Shown: positions 24,572 to 31,565 of the stretch, in pieces
How positions within the stretch are numbered: the stretch's first letter is position 1
How the letters are laid out: each line of letters starts with the position of its first letter
Origin: Deltaproteobacteria bacterium
Lineage (GTDB): Bacteria > Myxococcota > B64-G9
Length of the DNA: 35,327 nucleotides
Direction of reading: 5' to 3'
Assembly (NCBI GenBank): GCA_030622135.1
Contig: JAUXGL010000020.1
Location: forward strand, 1 to 35,327
Position numbers and translations under genes: made by a program
The notes under the pieces: generated by a model
Told to the model about the DNA's origin: nothing
Seen by the model: only the letters and a program-made list of their open reading frames with translations
Database searches by the model: none

Positions 24572-25324
24572 TTGCGAACAGTTTATTTCGACATCGACGA
24601 CAAAACCAAGGAATTAACAGAAAAGATAAGAGAGAACAAAGAACTAGCCCGCCTTTTTCACGAGCGCTTCGAACTCTCCTGGATATATCACGAAAACGCG
24701 CTGGAGGGGGTGGTTTTGGACGTCTTTGACCTCAAGGCGGCCCTCGACCACGCCACGATGGAGGGCGGCATTCTCATTCCCGTCTACCAACGAATACGCA
24801 ACCATAAAAACGCCATCGAAAATATGAAGAAGATCGCCACTTCCTCGTCCTGCATTCCCACGCTGAGTTTCATCAAGAATCTGCATTTGCTTCTGACATA
24901 CGGTTTGGACGACAAGCGGGGCGGGGTGTACCGGAAGGAAATCCCCATCCACCGCATGTACTTCCACGACATCGCTCCGCCCAAGCGCATTTCCTACCAG
25001 ATGAACCGGCTGGTCAGAAGCATGAAGACCAAGGAGTACAAGCAGTACCACCCGGTTCGGCAGGCGGCCGAGGTGCACTACCGCCTGATGTCCATCTTTC
25101 CCTTCGATTCCGAGACCGGCAAGGTGGCCCGACTGGTGATGAACTACATGGTGCTACGCAGCGGCTACTACCCTGTCATCGTCCCCGACGTGGAGCGGCA
25201 GCACTACTACGACGCGCTCCGGGTCGGCCCCCACGTGCTCCATAACCTGGTCGTCGATTGCATGGAGCGCATGCTCAACCTGTCGCTGCGGTACTTTATC
25301 AGCGGGGGGAAGGAAGCCTGGTAA
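24572..25324 (+). CDS. Fic-family protein lacking the catalytic histidine
   Basis: This is a 250-residue protein with the Fic helical core. Fic enzymes usually transfer AMP using HPFxxGNGRxxR. Here the aligned stretch is FPFDSETGKVAR (176-187), so the catalytic His is Phe176, the Gly-Asn anion hole is Glu-Thr, and the Arg is Lys184. The final Arg187 and the following RLVMNYMVLRSGYYPVIV helix are intact. The N-terminal inhibitory helix reads HENALEGVVLD in place of S/TxxxEG. The start is TTG 24572 because AAGGGGG lies 7 bp before it; a longer in-frame start at 24479 overlaps the candidate promoter. It is likely a pseudoenzyme or uses another chemistry. It is followed by the acyl-CoA synthetase gene 78 bp later. 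Confidence 0.75.
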   Translation: MRTVYFDIDDKTKELTEKIRENKELARLFHERFELSWIYHENALEGVVLDVFDLKAALDHATMEGGILIPVYQRIRNHKNAIENMKKIATSSSCIPTLSFIKNLHLLLTYGLDDKRGGVYRKEIPIHRMYFHDIAPPKRISYQMNRLVRSMKTKEYKQYHPVRQAAEVHYRLMSIFPFDSETGKVARLVMNYMVLRSGYYPVIVPDVERQHYYDALRVGPHVLHNLVVDCMERMLNLSLRYFISGGKEAW

Positions 25325-25402
25325 GCCTTACGGGCTCCAGCCGAACATCCGCGTCTGTACATGAGGCTGGCTATGTCCGCTTCTGGAGGGGAGGAGGAAC
25401 CC

Positions 25403-27145
25403 ATGAAAGAGAAGCTCTGGCACCGGCACAAGTGGCCCGAGGGCGTCGCCCACGATATCGGCGGGTACGACCGGCCCCTGTTTTCCCTGCTGGACGACAC
25501 CGCCGAGAAGTACCCCGACCTGGTCTACACCATCTTCGAGGGCGCCACGCGCACCTTTACCCAGGTGCGGGACACCGCCAACCGGATCGCCGGCTTCCTG
25601 GCCTCGCGGGGGATCGAGAAGGGCGACCGGGTGGGAATCTTCATGCCCAACATCCCCCACTACCCGCCGGCGCTCTTCGGCATTCTCAAGGCCGGTGCCG
25701 CGGCGGTGACCTGCAATCCCCTGTACAAAACCAACGAGTTGAACTACCAACTCAAGGACGTCGGGGCCAAGGCGGTCTTCGTCATGGATCATCCCGAATT
25801 TTACCAGACCGCAGCGAAGGCCATCGAGGGAACCGACGTGGACACGGTGGTGATCTGCTCGGTCAAGTCCCAGTTGCCGGTCCTGAAAGGGCTCATCGGT
25901 GGGCTGTTGGGAAAGATCCCCAGGGCAAGGAGTTACCACCCCGGACACTTCTTCTTCGACGAGATTGTAAGGGGTGCCGATCCAAATCCGCCCGATATCC
26001 AGATCAATCCCACCGAGGATCTGGCCGTGGTCATTTACACCGGCGGCACCACCGGGGCGCCCAAGGGCGCGGCCTTGACGCATTCGAACTTCGTCTACGA
26101 CGTCATGGCCCTTTACGAGTATATCCGCATGCGCCATGAGCCCGGCGGCAAGCCGGAGACGCTCCGCTTCGGCGGTTTCCACACCTGGCTGGGCGTCCTC
26201 CCCTGGTACCACAGCTTCGGCCTGACCATCTGCCTGCTGGGCGCGGCCTTCTCCGGCTCGCGCCTGATCTGCGTCCCCGATCCCCGCGCGGGCAACCCGC
26301 CGTTCACCAAGGTGCTCGATGCGGTTCAGCGCTACAAGGCCACCGCGCTGGTCGGCGTGCCCACCATCTACGTGGCCTTCATGAACCACCCCCTGCTGTC
26401 CAAGTTCGACCTGACGTCCTTGATGGCCTGCGGCTCCGGCGGCGCCCCCATGCCCGTGGAGGTGATAAAGCGCTTCGAAGAAATCACCGGCGGCGTAATC
26501 TTCGAAGGCTACGGTCTCAGCGAGACCACCCCCGTGGCGACCCTCAATCCGACCAACCCCGAGCAGCGCAAGGTTGGCTCGGTGGGCTTCCCCTTCCCCG
26601 GCACCGACATCAAGATCGTGGATCTGGAGGATCCCACCAAGGAACTGCCCCAGGGCCAGGACGGCGAGATAGTCATCCACGGCCCGCAGGTGATGCAGGG
26701 CTACTGGGGCCGCCCCGAAGAGAACGAAAACGTTTTCAAAGACATCGGCGGCAAGCGCTTCTTTCTCACCGGCGACATCGGCCACTACGACGAGGAAGGC
26801 TTCTTGGTAATCACCGACCGCAAGAAGGACCTGATCCTGGTCGGCGGCTTCAATGTCTACCCTCGGGACGTCGAGGAGATCCTCTACCGGCACCCCAAGG
26901 TGGCCATGGCCGCCGCAATCGGCGTCCCCGACGAAAAGAGCGGCGAGGTAGTCAAAGCCTTCGTCCAGTTGAAGCCCGGCGAATCCGCCACCGAAGACGA
27001 AATCAAGGCCTTCTCCAAGGAGCACCTGACCGGCTACAAGCGTCCCCGCTACATAGAATTCCGTGACTCCCTGCCGACATCTCCCATCGGCAAAGTCCTC
27101 CGCCGCGAGCTCCGCGACGAAGAACGCGCCAAGCAGAAACCGTAA
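25403..27145 (+). CDS. fadD: Long-chain acyl-CoA synthetase (AMP-forming)
   Basis: This is a 580-residue adenylate-forming enzyme that activates fatty acids to acyl-CoA. Motifs are YTGGTTGAPKGA (P-loop-like A3), PWYHSFGL, the VGVPTIYVAF region, GYGLSETTP (A5), TGDIGHYDEEGFLVITDRKKD (A7/A8 hinge), the GFNVYPRDVEEIL A8 extension, and catalytic Lys in PIGKVLRREL near the C-terminus. ATG 25403 follows GGAGGAGG; an in-frame ATG at 25361 lacks a ribosome site. The gene family fits the propionyl/methylmalonyl-CoA genes in suggesting fatty-acid use. A 92-bp decayed copy of its A3 region lies at 29031-29122. Confidence 0.93.
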   Translation: MKEKLWHRHKWPEGVAHDIGGYDRPLFSLLDDTAEKYPDLVYTIFEGATRTFTQVRDTANRIAGFLASRGIEKGDRVGIFMPNIPHYPPALFGILKAGAAAVTCNPLYKTNELNYQLKDVGAKAVFVMDHPEFYQTAAKAIEGTDVDTVVICSVKSQLPVLKGLIGGLLGKIPRARSYHPGHFFFDEIVRGADPNPPDIQINPTEDLAVVIYTGGTTGAPKGAALTHSNFVYDVMALYEYIRMRHEPGGKPETLRFGGFHTWLGVLPWYHSFGLTICLLGAAFSGSRLICVPDPRAGNPPFTKVLDAVQRYKATALVGVPTIYVAFMNHPLLSKFDLTSLMACGSGGAPMPVEVIKRFEEITGGVIFEGYGLSETTPVATLNPTNPEQRKVGSVGFPFPGTDIKIVDLEDPTKELPQGQDGEIVIHGPQVMQGYWGRPEENENVFKDIGGKRFFLTGDIGHYDEEGFLVITDRKKDLILVGGFNVYPRDVEEILYRHPKVAMAAAIGVPDEKSGEVVKAFVQLKPGESATEDEIKAFSKEHLTGYKRPRYIEFRDSLPTSPIGKVLRRELRDEERAKQKP

Positions 27146-27180
27146 CTTCTCTCAATAAACCCGGGCAACCGTGTCTCTAC

Positions 27181-28896
27181 CTAAGACTTGACCCCATTTG
27201 CGTGCTCCAGGATGCTGCTTACTTTTTCTGAAAGCTCGTTCATGGTGAAAGGTTTCTGCAAAAAACCTGCACAGCCTTTGTTCAATATTTCTTCGGCTTG
27301 ACCATTGAGGCTGTATCCGCTGGAGAGCAGAACACAAACATCACGATCAATCTCTTTTAATCTATCAAAAGTTTCCTCACCGCCCATCACCGGCATGATC
27401 ATATCAAGAATAACCAGTTTGATCTCCTTTTTGTTTTTTTCATACTCCCGGATGGCTTCCTTCCCGCTATTGGCCGTCAGCACCAGGTAGCCCAGTTTTT
27501 CCAATAACTTCTTGCCTACTTCGATGACCAACGACTCATCATCCACCAGTAGAATGGTCCCTTCTCCCTTTACTGATTTTTTAGGCGGCTTTTTCTCTAA
27601 AACAACTTTTTCCCATGAAGCCGGTAGATAAATCTTGAAAGTGGTTCCTTTTCCCTTTTCACTGTAAACATTGATGTAGCCCTTATGGTTCTTAATTATG
27701 CCATATGCGGAGGCCAGACCCAAACCGGTGCTTATTCCCTGGTCTTTGGTGGTAAAAAATGGTTCAAACACCTTCTTTTGAATTTCCTTATTCATACCTG
27801 TCCCGGTGTCCGTCACGGATGTTTTTACATACCGGCCCGGGGTAATCTCAAGGGCTTTTCCACAATCCTCGTCAATGCTTACATTCTCGGTTTGAACATA
27901 GATGTGTCCACCTTTGGGCATTGCCTGCCAAGCGTTGATGTAAAGATTTAGCAGTACTTGCTGCATCTGCCCCCGATCCGCTTCCACGGCCCAAAGTTGT
28001 TTGTCGTACTTGCCGTGAATCTCAATCTCTCTTTTGGTCCGCCCGAACATCTTGTTCTCGTTCTTTATCAGTGCATTCAGATCGATCGGCTTGGTGATAT
28101 ATTTCCCACCTCTGGCAAAACCTAAAAGCTGTTGGGTCAGATCCACCGCACTGCGGACAGATTCTTCGATGCTATTCAAATGTTTATAGTCAGAAGAGGA
28201 ATGCCCTTTGTCCACTTTCATCAAGGAGGCATGCCCTTGAATTCCCGTCAAGATATTATTGAAATTGTGAGCAATACCGCCGGCCAGGACGCCGATTGCC
28301 TCCATCTTCCGGGAATGGTGCAGCTGTGATTCCAGTCTAACTTTTTCTTCCTCCATCCGCTTCTGCTCGGTAACATCAATTTGCGTTCCCCAGGCACTTA
28401 TCAGTTTACCATTTTTAATAACCCCAACCATTGAATTCGAGAAATATTTTTCTTCTCCACCTTCAGTTAGCTCTCTTGAAATACCCCCGGATAATTTGAA
28501 CCCCTCTTTGATGAAGGCTTTTAAGTAATTCCTGTTTTCGTCTGTATTCGGCATGGCATCGGATAGTTTCAATCCAAGAATTTCTTCTTTTGAAACACCC
28601 ATCATGCTTGCATAAGTGTCATTACACTCTATACAAATACTATTAAAAAACTCGGCAATCATTTGATCTTCAGGATTATTGATATTGACAGGTTTTACGG
28701 GTTGAAAACACCAAATCCCCAGTGGGGTAAATTCAATAAAGTTTCTGAGCTTTTCTTCACTCTCTTTCAGTGCCGCTTCCGCCTGCTTGCGATGTTCAGC
28801 CAAAGATTCCAGCTCTGCATTCTTCTTCCTTAGTGCTTGAAGTTCTGAAATTAATACTATTTTGGTTTTTTTAATGTCATCCTTTTTTCCAGACAT
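27181..28896 (-). CDS. Hybrid sensor histidine kinase (PAS-HisKA-HATPase-receiver)
   Basis: This is a 571-residue cytosolic hybrid kinase. An N-terminal coiled coil (about 10-50) precedes a PAS domain (about 50-180). HisKA follows with phosphorylated His210 in GGIAHNFNNIL, then HATPase with N-box Asn321 (NLYINAWQAM), DTGTGM and GLGLASAYG. A C-terminal receiver has acidic pocket VDDE, phospho-acceptor Asp498 and Lys548. ATG 28896 follows AAGGGTG; a GTG 22 codons upstream would add a short hydrophobic stretch but has no ribosome site. By eye the gene is far more AT-rich than its neighbours and uses AAA, AAT and ATT codons freely, which indicates acquisition. It lies between fadD and a decayed fadD piece. 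Confidence 0.92.
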   Translation of the reverse strand: MSGKKDDIKKTKIVLISELQALRKKNAELESLAEHRKQAEAALKESEEKLRNFIEFTPLGIWCFQPVKPVNINNPEDQMIAEFFNSICIECNDTYASMMGVSKEEILGLKLSDAMPNTDENRNYLKAFIKEGFKLSGGISRELTEGGEEKYFSNSMVGVIKNGKLISAWGTQIDVTEQKRMEEEKVRLESQLHHSRKMEAIGVLAGGIAHNFNNILTGIQGHASLMKVDKGHSSSDYKHLNSIEESVRSAVDLTQQLLGFARGGKYITKPIDLNALIKNENKMFGRTKREIEIHGKYDKQLWAVEADRGQMQQVLLNLYINAWQAMPKGGHIYVQTENVSIDEDCGKALEITPGRYVKTSVTDTGTGMNKEIQKKVFEPFFTTKDQGISTGLGLASAYGIIKNHKGYINVYSEKGKGTTFKIYLPASWEKVVLEKKPPKKSVKGEGTILLVDDESLVIEVGKKLLEKLGYLVLTANSGKEAIREYEKNKKEIKLVILDMIMPVMGGEETFDRLKEIDRDVCVLLSSGYSLNGQAEEILNKGCAGFLQKPFTMNELSEKVSSILEHANGVKS

Positions 28897-29030
28897 TTCA
28901 GTCACCCTTGTAAGGCAAAGAATCAGGACAGGAAATCCGAGTAAAAAGAACCAGGAGGCCACCTACAGAGAGGTCCAGCAAAACACAAATCCACAGCAAA
29001 TTCCATAAAATCTCATAGGTCGGATTCGAC

Positions 29031-29122
29031 TACACCGGCGGGACCATCGGGGCGCCCAAGAACGCGGCCTTGACGCATTCGAACTTCGTCTGCGGCGTCA
29101 TGGCCCTTTACGAATACATCCG
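29031..29122 (+). pseudogene. 92-bp decayed internal fragment of the acyl-CoA synthetase gene
   Basis: This segment aligns without gaps to 26036-26127 inside fadD with 8 mismatches (91 percent). It covers the A3 P-loop region. Several differences are non-synonymous at normally invariant places (GGTTGAPKG becomes GGTIGAPKN, and VYDV becomes VCGV), so it is not under selection as an enzyme. No other part of fadD is found next to it. Confidence 0.8.
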
Positions 29123-29180
29123 GCCCAGCGAAGCCACCGGCACCGATTGCCTTGTAGTGGCGGCCGTGTTATGGGGAAGG

Positions 29181-29209
29181 CCTGGGAAATGATAGACCTG
29201 GGAAATGAT
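29181..29209. repeat. Short tandem repeat, 16-bp period
   Basis: CCTGGGAAATGAT occurs at 29181-29193 and again at 29197-29209. It lies just upstream of the discoidin-like protein gene. Confidence 0.6.
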
Positions 29210-29270
29210 GGTGAATGCCGGGGTCCGTGTTTGCGTCGTTTCCATGGCCAAAAGTCACCAAGGAGTTACA

Positions 29271-30095
29271 ATGAAGCGGGTATGGTTGCTTCAAATATTG
29301 TGGATTGCGGTGCCTTTGACTGCCTCGGCGGAAGAAGTGCTCTATGCGCGCAGCAACGGGGATTATCAGGGGCGCGGCCGTCCGGGCCAATACAGCGCTT
29401 TGAATATCCTAGACGATGACCCGTCCACGGTATGGTGCAGCACCGGGACGGGGAAGGGTGCGGAGATCGAGGTGGTCTTCACCGGGCAGGCCCACATCGA
29501 AAAGATGATCATGGCCACCGGCAACCAGAAAAGCGAAAAGACCTACCAGTCTTTCAACCGGGTGCGCCGGATGACGGTTTTCGAAGGCAATATGGTACAC
29601 ACGGTCGAGTTGGAAGACAAACAAGGCTCTCAGGCTCTTAGCTTCGATCCGACGCTGGCCACCGACCGGCTGGTGCTGAAACTTAAGGCAGGCTACCGGG
29701 GATCCGGCCCGCGCCACACCTGCATCAGTGACATCGTTTTCTACGAGGGCAGCCGGCCCTTGAACGGGAAACGCCTAAAAGCCCACGTCAAAAAGGGTAA
29801 GCGGGTGATCGATTTCCTCGACACCTGGGTTTCCGGTCCGGACTACGCCCGGGACCGGGAGTTGGTCTTCGGTGTATCCGGAACCTACCGGTTCCTGTAC
29901 ATCCCCAACGATCCCCAGGAAACCGACCTCCAGAAAACCGGGAGTTGGCGCATGCAAGGGAAGAATCCCTCCATAAAGATTGGGAACGAGTGGTTTCTGG
30001 TCAAGGTCAAGCGGGACGACGCCGGCCGGGTGGTCAAGCTGAAGGTGGAAGCAGACCAGATGGCCGGCGTCTACGTGCGGCGACGGCAGGAATAG
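29271..30095 (+). CDS. Secreted discoidin-like (NADase-type glycan-binding domain) protein
   Basis: This is a 274-residue exported protein with a signal peptide of about 20 residues ending ASA. Residues about 25-160 form a discoidin-like jelly roll: SALNILDDDPSTVWC, GAEIEVVF, KMIMATGNQKS and RLVLKLKAGYRGSGPRHTCISDIVFYEG. This matches the NADase-type glycan-binding domain found in many secreted bacterial proteins. The C-terminal 100 residues form a beta-rich domain (SGTYRFLYIPNDP, GSWRMQGKNPSIKIGNEWFLV) that may be a lipocalin-like fold. AGGAG precedes ATG 29271. No enzymatic residues are apparent. Confidence 0.7.
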   Translation: MKRVWLLQILWIAVPLTASAEEVLYARSNGDYQGRGRPGQYSALNILDDDPSTVWCSTGTGKGAEIEVVFTGQAHIEKMIMATGNQKSEKTYQSFNRVRRMTVFEGNMVHTVELEDKQGSQALSFDPTLATDRLVLKLKAGYRGSGPRHTCISDIVFYEGSRPLNGKRLKAHVKKGKRVIDFLDTWVSGPDYARDRELVFGVSGTYRFLYIPNDPQETDLQKTGSWRMQGKNPSIKIGNEWFLVKVKRDDAGRVVKLKVEADQMAGVYVRRRQE

Positions 30096-30170
30096 ATCCG
30101 GGGGGAAATACAAATCTACATTGAGGGGTGGCGGGCGGCATGCTATGTTCCCGCATCAGGAGGTAAGCAC

Positions 30171-31430
30171 ATGGACATTCGTGGCGAAGTGGTCGAACGG
30201 TTTCTGAGGTACGTGAAGGTGGACACCCAGTCGAAGGAGGGCGTGGAAGACCGGTATCCCTCCACCGAGAAGCAACTGGATCTGGCGCGCATGCTGGTGG
30301 AGGAGTTGAAGCAGGTCGGAGCGGATGAGGTCCAGATCGACAAGAACGGGTACGTCACCGCCACCCTTCCAAAGAATGTTCCGTCCGGCATCCAGGCCGC
30401 TGTCAAGATACCCACGGTGGGACTCTTGGCCCACGTGGACACCTATCCGGAGGTGAGCGGGAAAGACGTCAATCCCGTCATTGTCGAGAACTACCCGGGC
30501 GGAGGGATCGAGCTGGCCAAGTACCCGGAGAAACCCATCCTGCCGGAGGACAATCCGGAGTTGGAAAACTACAAGGGGGACGACATCATCACCTCGGATG
30601 GCTCGACCCTGCTGGGAGCGGACGACAAGGCCGGCATCGCCGAGATCATGACGCTGCTTTCCGTGCTGAAGTCGAATCCCTCCCTCCCCCATCCCAAGAT
30701 CCGCGTGGGGTTCACACCGGACGAGGAGGTGGGCAACGGCACCAAGTACTTCGACACGCAGGCCTTTGGCGCGGACGCGGCCTACACGCTCGACGGCAGC
30801 GGGATGGGCGAGGTGGAAGACGAGACCTTCTGCGCCAACACCGCCTCCGTCAACATCAAGGGGATCGATGTTCACCCGGGCTATGCCAAAGGCAAGATGG
30901 TCAATGCCGTGAGGCTCGCGGCCGACTTCGTCTCCCGGATACCCGCCGAAGGCGTTCCGGAGACGACCGAGGGGCGCCAGGACTACCTGCACCCTTATCG
31001 TGTCACCGGGAATGTCTCCGCGGCCAAGATCACCGTCCTGGTGCGCAGCTTCTCCGAGGAGGGTCTCAAGAAGATGGAGGCTCACCTCGAGCGCATCCGC
31101 AAGGAGCTGCTCGACTACGAACCCCGAGCGCAGATTCAGATCGAGATCAAGGAGTCCTACCGCAACATGAAATTCGTGCTCGACAATCACCCCGCGGTGG
31201 TGACCCGTGCCGAAGAGGCAGTCCGGCGTTGCGGCCTGGAACCCAAGCGCACGGCCATCCGGGGCGGTACCGACGGCGCCCGGCTCTGCTTCGAGGGCCT
31301 GCCCACCCCCAACCTGTCTGCGGGCGGCTACAACTTCCACTCGCGGCAGGAATGGATACCCATCGGGGCAATGGTGAAAGCCGTCGAGGTGCTCAAGGCG
31401 CTGATGGCGGTTTACGTGGAGAAGGGCTAG
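30171..31430 (+). CDS. pepT: Peptidase T (tripeptide aminopeptidase, M20B)
   Basis: This is a 419-residue di-zinc exopeptidase that removes N-terminal residues from tripeptides in the cytosol. Metal and catalytic residues fall in the usual order: GLLAHVDT with His88 and Asp90, LLGADDKAG with Asp151/Asp152, FTPDEEVG with Glu185/Glu186, YTLDGS with Asp208, and GGYNFHSRQEW with His390. The dimerisation lid (about 215-330) includes VHPGYAKGKMVNA. AGGAGG lies a few bases before ATG 30171. Length and motifs are standard. It stands alone between the secreted protein and the exporter. Confidence 0.95.
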   Translation: MDIRGEVVERFLRYVKVDTQSKEGVEDRYPSTEKQLDLARMLVEELKQVGADEVQIDKNGYVTATLPKNVPSGIQAAVKIPTVGLLAHVDTYPEVSGKDVNPVIVENYPGGGIELAKYPEKPILPEDNPELENYKGDDIITSDGSTLLGADDKAGIAEIMTLLSVLKSNPSLPHPKIRVGFTPDEEVGNGTKYFDTQAFGADAAYTLDGSGMGEVEDETFCANTASVNIKGIDVHPGYAKGKMVNAVRLAADFVSRIPAEGVPETTEGRQDYLHPYRVTGNVSAAKITVLVRSFSEEGLKKMEAHLERIRKELLDYEPRAQIQIEIKESYRNMKFVLDNHPAVVTRAEEAVRRCGLEPKRTAIRGGTDGARLCFEGLPTPNLSAGGYNFHSRQEWIPIGAMVKAVEVLKALMAVYVEKG

Positions 31431-31565
31431 CCCCTTGTCGCTTCGCGCCACGGGACAAGACTTGCCTTGGGAGGTGCTGGTGACTTTGGCAAAACTCGCG
31501 AAGCTGCACCTGATTTGTAGGTGTGACTCAAGCGTGAAGGTCGTGCCGTATCAAGCGGTCTAGAA

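Larger units (their letters stand above)
28897..29270. other. Intergenic region with fadD remnant and a tandem repeat
   Basis: The AT-rich part up to about 29025 is the upstream region of the hybrid kinase. The composition then changes abruptly at the fadD remnant (29031-29122). A 16-bp tandem repeat (unit starting CCTGGGAAATGAT, 29181-29209) follows, and then the ribosome site of the next gene. No intact gene is seen. Confidence 0.5.

Noticed and set aside
25328..27025. Long minus-strand ORF (565 codons) opposite the acyl-CoA synthetase gene
   Set aside because: It mirrors a strongly supported plus-strand gene in GC-rich sequence. The translation is rich in Gly, Val, Asp, His and Leu without any domain motif, typical of an antisense shadow.
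29147..29419. Plus-strand ORF starting before the discoidin-like gene
   Set aside because: It overlaps the well-supported signal peptide and start of that gene in another frame.
30156..31451. Minus-strand ORF (431 codons) opposite peptidase T
   Set aside because: It is antisense to a gene with all its catalytic residues in place and has no recognisable features.
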